7,411 nt of DNA from Anaerolineae bacterium (GTDB lineage: Bacteria > Chloroflexota > Anaerolineae > 4572-78 > NAK82): positions 1 through 7,411 of the forward strand of contig JAUVRU010000085.1 of NCBI GenBank assembly GCA_030597485.1, given 5' to 3'. This document shows positions 1 through 7,411 of the stretch, in pieces. A program made the position numbers and the translations under genes. How positions within the stretch are numbered: position 1 is the stretch's first letter; the number at the start of each line of letters is the position of its first letter. Below the pieces are notes generated by a model. That model worked only from the letters and a program-made list of their open reading frames with translations. It searched no databases and had not been told where the DNA came from.

Positions 1-273
1 TATTCCTTCCGGCAAGCCCTTGGCGCCAATAGCATACCCCTGGATGTTAAGATGGGAGTAGTCTGCCGGATAGTCCTTGTCTCCCCCCGCAGTCACGTCC
101 CCGAAGAACTGGGGATAGAGCACCTCGCGCCCCCTGAATGACGATACGAAGATCTCACATCCACCGGTACACCCGTCGCGACACGAGGAGCAGATTCCAG
201 ACATAGGTACAACGCTTTTGGATCTATTGAACGTCCCTGTCGCCTCATTTGCGTTTGGTCTTCTCAAGTTCAT
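1..273 (-). CDS. FMN-binding glutamate synthase family protein, N-terminal 91 residues (cut by window edge)
   Basis: The first 91 codons are visible; the gene continues past the left edge. After a basic, polar stretch (residues 1-23) comes a four-cysteine motif at C28, C31, C35 and C39 (CSSCRDGCTGGC). It is followed by SSFRGREVLYPQFFGDVTAG (44-63), DKDYPADYSHLNIQGYAIGA and the start of the main fold. I recognise this as the N-terminus of the roughly 500-residue glutamate synthase-related proteins that carry only the GltB-type FMN barrel (Glu_synthase family) behind a Cys-rich head. The cysteines probably bind an Fe-S cluster, by inference; the spacing CxxCxxxCxxxC is not the classical ferredoxin one. 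ATG at 273 is preferred because GGAGAGG lies 5 nt upstream. The internal Met24 has no such site. It lies 46 bases after gltB on the same strand, so the two are probably cotranscribed. The FMN and catalytic parts are outside the window, so the exact reaction is unknown. Confidence 0.82.
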   Translation of the reverse strand, partial: MNLRRPNANEATGTFNRSKSVVPMSGICSSCRDGCTGGCEIFVSSFRGREVLYPQFFGDVTAGGDKDYPADYSHLNIQGYAIGAKGLPEGI

Positions 274-278
274 AGCAA

Positions 279-285
279 CCTCTCC
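279..285 (-). promoter_or_regulatory. Shine-Dalgarno of the FMN-binding glutamate synthase-family gene
   Basis: GGAGAGG on the minus strand, 5 nt before the ATG at 273. It decides the start in favour of Met1 over Met24 of the same frame. The 46-base gap 274-319 between gltB and this gene holds this site and no convincing promoter or terminator, which supports cotranscription. Confidence 0.75.
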
Positions 286-319
286 ATTGATATGATAAAG
301 ATGTATTCCCAACAGAGCC

Positions 320-3300
320 TCAGTTCCCGCTCACGCGGGCCAGGTCTCTCTTGTTGAGCTCGAAGGCGGCCATCGCAGCCTCCTCCCCGCTGACGCCGGC
401 TGCCTCGACCTGCTTGAAGGCCTCAAGCACCCGTCTGTAGTCCCTGGGCATGACCTTGACGAACCTAGGGACCATAGCCTGCCAGTGGGACAACACTCGC
501 TGCGCCAGCTGGCTGGCGGTGTACTCGGCATGTCGCTGGATCAAACGTTCCACCTGGTCGATCTCCCACTCCTCCACCAACCTCTCCAGGTCTACCATTG
601 CCTGGTTGCAACGATGGTGGAAGTCCCCGGCCTCGTCCAACACGTAGGCAATGCCGCCCGACATGCCGGCGGCGAAGTTGCGCCCGGTCTGGCCCAGCAC
701 AACCACGCGCCCCCCAGTCATGTACTCGCAACCGTGATCCCCCACGCCCTCGACGACAGCACCAACGCCGCTGTTTCTGACACAGAACCGTTCACCGGCC
801 ACGCCCCGGATATACGCTTCCCCACCGGTTGCGCCGTAGAAGGCAACGTTGCCGATAATGATGTTCTCCTCGGGCACGAAGGTGGAGCCTTGCGGTGGAT
901 AGACGACAATCTTGCCTCCCGAGAGTCCCTTGCCAATGTAGTCGTTGGAATCCCCTTCGAGGATGAGGGTGAGACCGGGGGGAATGAAGGCGCCGAAGCT
1001 CTGGCCGGCCGCCCCCTGGAAGTGCAGGCGAATGGTGTCCTCCGGCAGCCCCTCCGCGCCGTAGCGCCGGGTCACCGCGCTGCCAAGGATGGTGCCCACC
1101 ACCCGGTCGGTGTTGCGGATGGGAAGCGTAGCTGCTACCGGCAGGCTCTTCTCCAGAGCCGGCTGGCAGAGATCCGATAACACCCGGTTGTCGAGCGCCT
1201 GGTCAAGCCCGTGATCCTGGCGAATCTGGCAGTATCGTCCAACTTCGGGCGGCGCATCGATCTGGTGAAGGAGCTGTGAAAAGTCCAGCCCCTTCGCCTT
1301 CCAATGGTCCACGGCCTTTCTGACTTGCAGCTTATCGGTCCGTCCCACCATCTCGTTGACCGTTCGGAAGCCAAGTTCTGCCATCAACTCGCGCGTCTCC
1401 TGGGCGATGAAGCGCAGTAGGTTCACCACGTGGGCCGGATCACCGGTGAAATTCTTGCGCAACTCGGGGTTCTGGGTGGCGATGCCTGCCGGGCAGGTGT
1501 TCAGATGGCAGACCCGCATCAGCATGCACCCCAGGGCAACCAGGGCGGTGGTGGCGAAACCGAACTCCTCCGCCCCCAGCAGCGCAGCGATGACGACGTC
1601 TCGACCAGTCTTCAGCTGGCCGTCGGTTTCCACCACGATTCGGCTGCGCAGGTTGTTCAGGACCAGCGTCTGGTGAGTCTCAGCCAAGCCCAGCTCCCAC
1701 GGCAGTCCGGTGTGTTTGATGCTGGACAGAGGCGAAGCACCGGTGCCGCCGTCGTGGCCGCTGATGAGAACCACGTCGGCGTGCCCTTTGGCAACGCCAG
1801 CGGCAATAGTGCCCACGCCCACCTCCGAGACCAGCTTCACGCTAATCCGAGCCTGGGAATTGGCGTTCTTCAGATCGTGGATCAGCTCGGCCAGGTCTTC
1901 GATGGAGTAGATATCGTGGTGAGGCGGAGGTGAGATCAGCCCCACCCCGGGTGTGGAGTGTCGCACTTCGGCGATCCAGGGGTAGACCTTGGAGCCCGGC
2001 AGCTGACCGCCCTCGCCCGGTTGCGCGCCCTGGGCCATCTTGATCTGGATCTCCTGGGCGTTGACCAGATACTCGCTGGTGACGCCGAACCGCCCCGAAG
2101 CCACCTGTTTGATGGCACTGCTGCGCGAATCCCCGCTGGCATCTGGCTGGTACCGGGCAGGATCCTCACCGCCTTCGCCCGTGTTGCTCTTGCTGCCCAG
2201 CCGGTTCATGGCAATCGCCAGGCTCTCGTGTGCTTCCTGGCTGATGGAACCGTAGGACATAGCCCCAGTCTTGAACCGCTTGCAGATGGACTCGACCGAT
2301 TGTACCTCATCCAGCGGAACCGGGTCCGAGTCAAATCTCAACTCCAGCAGTCCCCGAAGTGTGCCCAGCTGGTGGAACTGATCGTTGATCAGCTCAGCGT
2401 ATTCCTTGTATAGGCCGTAATCATCCGTACGGCAGGCGTGTTGGAGTCTGTGCACCGTCTGAGGATTGAACAGATGATGCTCGCCCTCGTGGCGCCACTG
2501 GTATTCACCCCCGGTGTCCAGGGTACGGTCGTGAGGTTGACCGAGCCCAAAGGCGGGCTGGTGTCGCATCTGGACTTCGCGGGCAATGGTGTCGATGCCA
2601 ACACCGCCAATCCGTGACGAGGTCCACGTGAAGTACTGGCTTATCACGTCCTGGTTCAAGCCAACCGCCTCAAAGATCTGGGCCCCGCAGTAGCTTTGGA
2701 GGGTGGAGATGCCCATCTTTGAGGCCACCTTGACCACGCCCTTCACCAGAGCTTTGACGGTGTTGCTGTCTGCCCTCTCCCGGTCGATCCCGGCGAGAAT
2801 GCCCTCCCGGATCATGTCGTCCAGGGTCTCGTAGACCAGATAGGGATTGACCGCCGAGATACCGTAGCCGATCAGGGTGGCAAAATGATGTACCTCGCGA
2901 GGCTCGCCCGACTCAAGCACCAGGCTCACCCGGGTGCGCGTGCCCTGGCGAATCAGGTGATGGTGGAGGCCTGACACCGCCAGGAGAGCGGGAATGGCTG
3001 CGGTCTCACGGTCAATGCCCCGGTCAGACAAGATCAGGATGTTGACGCCGTTGGAGATGGCCGCGCTGGCCGCCTGACACAGCTGCTCCATCGCCCGTTC
3101 CAGCGCTGGGCCGCCCTCGTCCACCTGGAACAGAATCGGCAACGTCCGGGACTTGAAGCCGGTCCGGTCGATGTGGCGCAACTTTGCCAACTGCTCATTG
3201 GTCAGGATGGGCGTATCCAGCTTTATCTGACGACAGCTCTCCGGCACCGGCTCAAGCAAATTCTGCTCCGTGCCCATCATGACGGTGGTGTCGGTCACCA

Positions 3301-4963
3301 GCTCTTCGCGAATGGCGTCCAGGGGTGGGTTGGTGACCTGGGCGAAGAGCTGCTTGAAGTAGTTGTAGAGCATCTGCGGCCTCTCGGAAAGCACCGCCAG
3401 CGGGGTGCCGGTGCCCATCGAGCCGATGGCCTCCACACCATTCAGCGCCATGGGGGCCAACACCAGGCGCAAGTCCTCGTAGGTATATCCAAACGCCTGC
3501 TGGAACCGGGTGACGGCTTCGTGGTCAGGCCTGGGCCACTCGGTGGGTGATGCGGCCGGCAGGTCTTCGAGTCTCACCATATGTTCATCCAGCCACTGGC
3601 GGTAGGGGCGCTCCCCAGCGATCTGGTGCTTGAGCTCCTCATCACTGACAATCCGCCCCGCTTCGGTGTCGATCAGCAACATACGGCCCGGCTCGAGGCG
3701 GCCCTTGTGGAGCACCTGGTCTGGGGGCACATCCAGCACGCCGACCTCCGAAGCCATAATCACCAGGTCGTCCCTGGTAACGTAGTATCGGGACGGTCGC
3801 AGGCCATTGCGGTCAAGCACCGCTCCCACCCTGATCCCATCGGTGAAGGCGATGGAGGCCGGCCCGTCCCAGGGCTCCATGAGCGTGCTGTGATACTCGT
3901 AGAATGCCTGCTTCTCCGGGCTCATGCTCTCGTGGTTCGACCAGGGTTCGGGGATCATCATCATGACGGCGTGCGGCAGTGAACGACCGGCCAACACCAG
4001 AAACTCCAGGTAATTATCAAACATGGCCGAGTCGCTTCCGTCAGGATCGATGACCGGAAAGATGGTGGACAGGTCGTCCCCAAAGAGGGAAGCCTCGAAC
4101 ATCGCCTGTCCGGCGTGCACCCAGTTGATGTTGCCCCGCAGCGTGTTGATCTCGCCGTTGTGGATCAGATACCGATAGGGATGAGCCCGATTCCAGCTGG
4201 GGAAGGTATTGGTGCTGAAGCGCGAATGGACCAGCGCCAGCGCGCTTTCAATGGTCGGGTCTGCCAGGTCCGGGTAGAATGCCTCGAGCTGCTCCGGCGT
4301 GAGCATTCCCTTGTATACGATTGTCCTATGCGATAGGCTGGACACGTAAAAATGGGCGCCAAATCCCAGCCCGGTGCATCCCATGGCGTTCTCGAAGCGT
4401 CTCTGGCGAATACCGTTCTCGGCGCGCTTGCGGATGACATAGAGCTTGCGCTCAAAGTCCATGTCATCCGTGATCCTGGGATCACGCCCCACGAAAACCT
4501 GGCGCACGAACGGTTGCGTCGATCTGGCCGTCGCCCCCAGCGAGCTGGGATCAATGGGGACCGTGCGCCAGCCGATCAGGTGTTGCCCTCCCTCTCTGAC
4601 GGCCTTCTCGAAGATCCCTTCGCACTCTCGTTCCCGGCGCGCTTGTTCGTCGGGGCACAGGTAAATCATTCCCACGCCGTATTCGCCGGGCGGGGGTAAC
4701 AGGATGCCGACCTCAGCACATCTCTTCTTCAGGAAGGTGTGGGGCATCTGAAACAGAATGCCGGCCCCGTCACCGGTATCGGGCTCGCTGCCACTGGCGC
4801 CCCGATGGGCCAGATTCTGGAGAACCGTCAGCGCCTGGCGGACAATCTGGTTTGATTTCTCCCCTTTGATGTTGACCACAAACCCTATGCCGCAGGCGTC
4901 GTGCTCGAACTGAGGGTCATAGAGACCCTGCCTGGCAGGCAAGCCGGTGGGGCGGTCATGCAT
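320..4963 (-). CDS. gltB: Glutamate synthase large (alpha) subunit, GltB
   Basis: Makes two L-glutamates from L-glutamine and 2-oxoglutarate; cytoplasmic, and normally paired with the NAD(P)H-oxidising GltD. All 1547 residues are present, within the usual family size (about 1,480-1,550). Domains: a class II glutamine amidotransferase whose nucleophile Cys24 (HDACGIGFV) would be exposed by removal of a 23-residue propeptide, with NLAHRGASG (50-58), GDGAGIL (64-70) and [11 protein letters not shown] (268-278); a central linker domain (about 480-790); an FMN/2-oxoglutarate barrel (about 860-1220) with GAMSYGSIS (900-908), [10 protein letters not shown] (926-935) and [11 protein letters not shown] (1068-1078); the 3Fe-4S cysteines C1146, C1152 and C1157 (C-x5-C-x4-C, in [16 protein letters not shown]); and a glycine-rich C-terminal beta-helix (about 1285-1445) ending near [13 protein letters not shown] see no frameshift and no missing key residue. 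ATG at 4963 has GGAAGGAG 7 nt upstream and puts Cys24 at the expected distance. No gltD follows; the next gene is another glutamate synthase-type protein. Confidence 0.98.
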   Translation of the reverse strand: MHDRPTGLPARQGLYDPQFEHDACGIGFVVNIKGEKSNQIVRQALTVLQNLAHRGASGSEPDTGDGAGILFQMPHTFLKKRCAEVGILLPPPGEYGVGMIYLCPDEQARRERECEGIFEKAVREGGQHLIGWRTVPIDPSSLGATARSTQPFVRQVFVGRDPRITDDMDFERKLYVIRKRAENGIRQRRFENAMGCTGLGFGAHFYVSSLSHRTIVYKGMLTPEQLEAFYPDLADPTIESALALVHSRFSTNTFPSWNRAHPYRYLIHNGEINTLRGNINWVHAGQAMFEASLFGDDLSTIFPVIDPDGSDSAMFDNYLEFLVLAGRSLPHAVMMMIPEPWSNHESMSPEKQAFYEYHSTLMEPWDGPASIAFTDGIRVGAVLDRNGLRPSRYYVTRDDLVIMASEVGVLDVPPDQVLHKGRLEPGRMLLIDTEAGRIVSDEELKHQIAGERPYRQWLDEHMVRLEDLPAASPTEWPRPDHEAVTRFQQAFGYTYEDLRLVLAPMALNGVEAIGSMGTGTPLAVLSERPQMLYNYFKQLFAQVTNPPLDAIREELVTDTTVMMGTEQNLLEPVPESCRQIKLDTPILTNEQLAKLRHIDRTGFKSRTLPILFQVDEGGPALERAMEQLCQAASAAISNGVNILILSDRGIDRETAAIPALLAVSGLHHHLIRQGTRTRVSLVLESGEPREVHHFATLIGYGISAVNPYLVYETLDDMIREGILAGIDRERADSNTVKALVKGVVKVASKMGISTLQSYCGAQIFEAVGLNQDVISQYFTWTSSRIGGVGIDTIAREVQMRHQPAFGLGQPHDRTLDTGGEYQWRHEGEHHLFNPQTVHRLQHACRTDDYGLYKEYAELINDQFHQLGTLRGLLELRFDSDPVPLDEVQSVESICKRFKTGAMSYGSISQEAHESLAIAMNRLGSKSNTGEGGEDPARYQPDASGDSRSSAIKQVASGRFGVTSEYLVNAQEIQIKMAQGAQPGEGGQLPGSKVYPWIAEVRHSTPGVGLISPPPHHDIYSIEDLAELIHDLKNANSQARISVKLVSEVGVGTIAAGVAKGHADVVLISGHDGGTGASPLSSIKHTGLPWELGLAETHQTLVLNNLRSRIVVETDGQLKTGRDVVIAALLGAEEFGFATTALVALGCMLMRVCHLNTCPAGIATQNPELRKNFTGDPAHVVNLLRFIAQETRELMAELGFRTVNEMVGRTDKLQVRKAVDHWKAKGLDFSQLLHQIDAPPEVGRYCQIRQDHGLDQALDNRVLSDLCQPALEKSLPVAATLPIRNTDRVVGTILGSAVTRRYGAEGLPEDTIRLHFQGAAGQSFGAFIPPGLTLILEGDSNDYIGKGLSGGKIVVYPPQGSTFVPEENIIIGNVAFYGATGGEAYIRGVAGERFCVRNSGVGAVVEGVGDHGCEYMTGGRVVVLGQTGRNFAAGMSGGIAYVLDEAGDFHHRCNQAMVDLERLVEEWEIDQVERLIQRHAEYTASQLAQRVLSHWQAMVPRFVKVMPRDYRRVLEAFKQVEAAGVSGEEAAMAAFELNKRDLARVSGN

Positions 4964-4970
4964 TCATGAG

Positions 4971-4978
4971 CTCCTTCC
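4971..4978 (-). promoter_or_regulatory. Shine-Dalgarno of gltB
   Basis: GGAAGGAG on the minus strand, 7 nt before the gltB ATG at 4963. A second ATG at 4967, only 3 nt from the site and in another frame, would read just ATG-AAT-GCA-TGA and overlaps the real start. The spacing and the conserved propeptide favour 4963. Confidence 0.8.
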
Positions 4979-5030
4979 CAGAAACCGGGGAATCCTGTCA
5001 ACTGCTACATCCGCGAATGCTCAGCAACAT

Positions 5031-5073
5031 ATTGAGAAAGACCACGCTGCGCACAGTCACGCGCAGGTGGTCT
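5031..5073 (-). terminator. Attenuator-like hairpin in the gltB leader
   Basis: On the minus strand, AGACCAC+CTGCGC (5073-5061) pairs with GCGCAG (5052-5047) and GTGGTCT (5045-5039): 13 base pairs with one bulged C at 5046 and an 8-nt loop GTGACTGT. It is followed directly by TTCTCAAT (5038-5031), a short, imperfect U-rich tail. This looks like a weak to moderate intrinsic terminator placed downstream of the promoter and about 70 nt before the gltB start, which is the usual position of an attenuator. The tail has few consecutive U's, so it might instead be a structural or protein-binding element. Confidence 0.5.
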
Positions 5074-5210
5074 CTGCGTCGAGTACCGACACGGGCCACA
5101 GCGGCCTCTCAGTCGGCATCCATCATCCTCGAAGGGGATGTCTCAACTCGGACACGGGTTGGCGAAACAGCCTTGTCACAGGTGATGAGTTTAGCAACAA
5201 GATGGGCGGC

Positions 5211-5239
5211 ACTATACCAAAGAAGTTGCAAGAAGTCAA
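5211..5239 (-). promoter_or_regulatory. sigma70-type promoter for gltB
   Basis: Read on the minus strand, TTGACT (5239-5234) and TATAGT (5216-5211) are separated by exactly 17 nt, each matching five of six consensus bases. TGG directly before the -10 gives an extended -10 (TGn). It lies just downstream of the stop codon of the ACT-GlnE gene, so gltB can be transcribed independently of that gene. The predicted start is around 5203-5207. I saw no clear activator or repressor palindrome overlapping it. Confidence 0.75.
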
Positions 5240-5255
5240 TTCTATGTGAATCTAT

Positions 5256-5277
5256 CCAGGCACGTCCCTATGCCTGG
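5256..5277 (-). terminator. Hairpin overlapping the ACT-GlnE stop codon; possible weak terminator
   Basis: Perfect 7-bp inverted repeat CCAGGCA / TGCCTGG with an 8-nt loop; the TAG stop codon (5270-5268) sits in the loop. On the minus strand the stem is followed by ATAGATTCAC, which is not a U tract, so efficient intrinsic termination is doubtful. It may protect the 3' end of the mRNA or assist Rho-dependent ending. It lies 16 bases upstream of the gltB -35 box. Confidence 0.35.
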
Positions 5278-7403
5278 CGCAGCAACCGCCGGCTGAGTTC
5301 CTGGACCCGGCTGGTATGGCGGGTCAGGTCCTCCCGCAGCCTGTCCAGCTGACCGGCATAGCCCAAACGGCGGGCCAGGAACGAGAACTCCTCGCTCTCG
5401 GCCGGTGGCACCGTCAGGTCTTTGGCGCTGCCCCGTACCATGCGCAAGGCGTTGATCAGCCGCCGGAGGAATATGAGCGCCTCGCGGAGCTGCACGTGGT
5501 CCTCAGCCTCCAGAATGCCAGCGTCTGCCAGGGCAGCCATGGCCTGGCCGGTGTTGGTCCTGCGCAGGGAGGGATGATCGTGCCCATGGTTGATTTGCAG
5601 GCCCTGCACGATGTACTCGACATCCACCAGGCCGCCCGGGCTGTGTTTGGCGTTCAGGGTGCCGCCAGTCACCAGATGCCTGATCTGCCGCTCGCGCATG
5701 GCGCGCATGGCGGCCACATCGAACGGCTCGCCACCATAGACGAAAGCGTTGCGCAGGGCCACGATCTCCTCTCCCAGCTGGACGTCGCCGGCGATGGGGC
5801 GCAGTCTGACCAGCGCCTGGCGCTCGTAAGCCCACGCCTCCCCTTCGGGAGCGAAATAGCGGCGAAAAGCCTCAAGCGAGACAGCCATGCTGCCCGCCTG
5901 GCCGTAGGGGCGCAACTGCAAATCCACCTCAAAGACACCCTCGCGCTTGGCCCGGATGGCTGCAATGAAGGCCTGCACCAATCTCTCATAGAACTCCGCA
6001 TTTGTGATCACGTCGGGGCCAGCCGTCTCCCCATTGCCGGCGAATATGAACATCAGCTCGACGTCCGACGCGAATCCCAGCTCACGCCCACCGCATTTGC
6101 CCAGGGCACAGACACTCATGGTGCAGGGGTTGCCATCTGCCAGCATGGGAAGGCCGTAGCGGGCCTGCAGCTCTTCCTGGCACAGGCGATAGGCCGCTTC
6201 CACCACCACCTCAGCCAGATCGGTCAGCTCGGCCGAGAATTGCCCGAACTCGGCAATGTGGCCCAGGATATGCCGCATGTCCACCCGGAACATCTCCCGG
6301 TCCTTGAAAGCGTTAAGCGCGTCACGCCGGGCCGCACCGTCCGGGGCCGCCGCCAGGGCCGCCCCCAGCGCCGTCCGCAATTCCTCCTTCGATTTGCCGG
6401 TGGCCAGTTCGTCCACATCGCGCACGACGGGAATCAGGTTGGCATACTGCATGCGCAGAAAGTCGTCCCACAGAAACTCGCTGACGCCCAGCAGGCGGGC
6501 CAGCGCATCCAACACCTGGTGTCGTTCCAGCGAAGCCAGTTCATCCGGCCAGTCAGGACGGGCGAACAGTTTGCCCAGGAACTCGCGAAAGTGCAGCAGC
6601 GCCGTTTCGGGATCGGGAGACAAGGGCAGCAGGTGGGTGAAATGTTTGATCAGGACGGTGGCGGCCCGCAATTCCCTTTGTTTCTCCGGTGCCGTGATCT
6701 TCTGCCCCCGCTCGTCGGTGACGTACAGCGTGTCCTCCACCCGGTTGCCGGTCGAGTCGACCGTCATCTGGGCGATGTAGACGTGGTTGATTGCCAGCGC
6801 GTTGGAAAACTCATAGAGGAAGCCGACCGTATCGGGCGCGTCGATTTTCAACACGGTGTATCGGTCGGAAAGGGTGTTGTCGATCTCGATGTCCACCGGG
6901 TAAAGCGTCGTCGCCGTCCCCCGCATGGCCCCCATGACCACTGCCACCCGCTTGGCCAGCTCGCCCCGGGCCTGGCGACGCTCTCCTGCGTGCATCAGGC
7001 CCAGCAGTTCGGCCAGGTCGTCCCGGTAGCGTGACCACAGGTTGGCCGAGACCTCACCCCGCACCGGCTGCACGGTGAAGACATCCACGATTTTCTGCCG
7101 GGCATCGGCTTGAGCCAACCGACGCGACGGGCGACCCCGACGGCGGGACCGGGCCGGCTCCGCCAGCGGCTCATAGGTAAAGACGTGTCCATCCAGGATG
7201 CTGAAGCCATGAATAAACAACAAGCCACAGATCAGCGACAGCTCGCCCGGGTAGTCATAGGCCACGATGGTGACCTGCCAAAGCCCGTCTTCAACCGGGA
7301 CTGCTCTCACCTCAACCAGGTTGTCGGGGTCCAGTTGCCCGGCCAGGACTGCGTGTTGTTTGATCTCCGCCCGGTCAAAAGCCGCGCTGTAGGAGGCATC
7401 CAT
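5268..7403 (-). CDS. ACT-ACT-GlnE hybrid: putative glutamine synthetase adenylyltransferase
   Basis: Probable regulator of glutamine synthetase by nucleotidyl transfer. The 711 residues begin with two ACT domains. ACT1 (about 42-115) has VTIVAYDYPGELSLICGLL and a closing strand IVDVFTVQ, split by a basic insertion (about 82-104). ACT2 (about 181-236) has VLKIDAPDTVGFLYEFSNAL and NRVEDTLYVTDERGQKI, very like the C-terminal ACT pair of GlnD. The rest matches the second half of GlnE: the start at DPETALLHF (264-272); nucleotidyltransferase motif GKCGGRELGFASDVEL (435-450); third acidic residue D494 in VDLQLRPYGQAG; EAWAYERQALVRLRPIAGD (522-540); KHSPGGLVDVEYIVQGLQI (586-604); and a helical C-terminus. 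Catalytic carboxylates appear as D447-x-E449 rather than the usual DxD. The first, adenylyl-removing half of GlnE is absent; normal GlnE is roughly 950 residues. ATG at 7403 is only 8 bases from the window edge and its ribosome-binding site is not visible, so the frame may begin further upstream. Target and direction of activity are inferred. Confidence 0.85.
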   Translation of the reverse strand: MDASYSAAFDRAEIKQHAVLAGQLDPDNLVEVRAVPVEDGLWQVTIVAYDYPGELSLICGLLFIHGFSILDGHVFTYEPLAEPARSRRRGRPSRRLAQADARQKIVDVFTVQPVRGEVSANLWSRYRDDLAELLGLMHAGERRQARGELAKRVAVVMGAMRGTATTLYPVDIEIDNTLSDRYTVLKIDAPDTVGFLYEFSNALAINHVYIAQMTVDSTGNRVEDTLYVTDERGQKITAPEKQRELRAATVLIKHFTHLLPLSPDPETALLHFREFLGKLFARPDWPDELASLERHQVLDALARLLGVSEFLWDDFLRMQYANLIPVVRDVDELATGKSKEELRTALGAALAAAPDGAARRDALNAFKDREMFRVDMRHILGHIAEFGQFSAELTDLAEVVVEAAYRLCQEELQARYGLPMLADGNPCTMSVCALGKCGGRELGFASDVELMFIFAGNGETAGPDVITNAEFYERLVQAFIAAIRAKREGVFEVDLQLRPYGQAGSMAVSLEAFRRYFAPEGEAWAYERQALVRLRPIAGDVQLGEEIVALRNAFVYGGEPFDVAAMRAMRERQIRHLVTGGTLNAKHSPGGLVDVEYIVQGLQINHGHDHPSLRRTNTGQAMAALADAGILEAEDHVQLREALIFLRRLINALRMVRGSAKDLTVPPAESEEFSFLARRLGYAGQLDRLREDLTRHTSRVQELSRRLLRQA

Positions 7404-7411
7404 GCGTGCCA

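Larger units (their letters stand above)
4964..5204 (-). promoter_or_regulatory. Long structured 5' leader of gltB (about 240 nt)
   Basis: If transcription starts 7-8 nt after the -10 box (around 5203-5207), gltB mRNA has a leader of about 240 nt, much longer than translation needs. By eye it folds into at least three hairpins in order: 5140-5124 (stem CATCC/GGATG), 5092-5076 (stem GTGTCG/CGACGC with one G-U pair, loop GTACT), and the strong terminator-like hairpin 5073-5039. An alternative pairing of 5153-5146 (GTCCGAGT) with 5084-5078 (ACTCGAC, one bulge) would compete with the middle hairpin. I do not recognise a known riboswitch class, including the glutamine aptamers. This non-coding stretch otherwise holds only the listed promoter and hairpins. 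Confidence 0.45.

Noticed and set aside
485..1180. A 231-codon plus-strand open frame opposite the gltB C-terminus.
   Set aside because: It lies fully inside the conserved beta-helix coding region of gltB and shows no family features; an antisense shadow.
1486..1501. GC-rich palindrome around CCTGCCGGGCAGG.
   Set aside because: It encodes the conserved CPAG of the 3Fe-4S motif, so codon choice explains it.
4927..4939. Dyad CCTGCCTGGCAGG within the first codons of gltB, as a possible operator or hairpin.
   Set aside because: The stem is only 5 bp with a 3-nt loop as RNA, and it falls in codons of the propeptide; too short to separate from chance.
4996..5001. A perfect TTGACA close to gltB on the minus strand, as a second promoter.
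   Set aside because: At the proper spacing there is no -10-like sequence; that region is the GGAAGGAG ribosome-binding site.
5191..5200. Repeated TGTTGCTRA (5199-5191 and 5029-5021) in the gltB leader as paired regulatory sites.
   Set aside because: Only two imperfect 9-base copies about 170 bases apart, on either side of the hairpins, with no dyad symmetry; likely chance.
5316..7034. A 572-codon open frame on the plus strand opposite the ACT-GlnE gene.
   Set aside because: It is antisense to a gene with clear family motifs, its translation is rich in Gln, His and Arg typical of reverse-strand readings of high-GC genes, and no recognisable domain appears.

Overview
This is a compact bacterial nitrogen-assimilation locus with all recognisable genes on the minus strand. 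In order of transcription (high to low coordinates) it holds: (1) an unusual glutamine-synthetase adenylyltransferase-like protein, in which two N-terminal ACT domains resembling the C-terminal pair of GlnD are fused to the second half of GlnE (5268-7403); (2) a 304-base gap with a near-consensus sigma70-type promoter and a roughly 240-nt structured leader (4964-5267); (3) a full-length glutamate synthase large subunit, gltB (320-4963); and (4) after 46 bases, the first 91 codons of a Cys-rich FMN-binding glutamate synthase-family protein that runs off the left edge (1-273).

The genes fit one theme. GltB makes two glutamates from glutamine and 2-oxoglutarate. The second glutamate synthase-type protein carries an Fe-S-like Cys cluster and probably the FMN-domain chemistry. 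The ACT-GlnE protein would adjust glutamine synthetase activity by nucleotidylation, with the ACT pair as a plausible built-in amino-acid sensor. No gltD (NADPH/FAD small subunit), glnA or glnB/PII gene is visible in the window.

The organism is a bacterium of fairly high GC with Shine-Dalgarno-led genes and a -35/-10 promoter. The pairing of gltB with a Cys-rich FMN-binding glutamate synthase homologue and an ACT-GlnE hybrid makes me think of Chloroflexota (Anaerolineae/Caldilineae-like). That placement is from memory of family patterns and is low confidence. I saw no mobile elements, CRISPR, tRNA or rRNA. The least routine parts are the ACT-ACT-GlnE architecture, with its D-x-E active-site variant and no adenylyl-removase half, and the gltB leader, which has an attenuator-like hairpin between promoter and gene.
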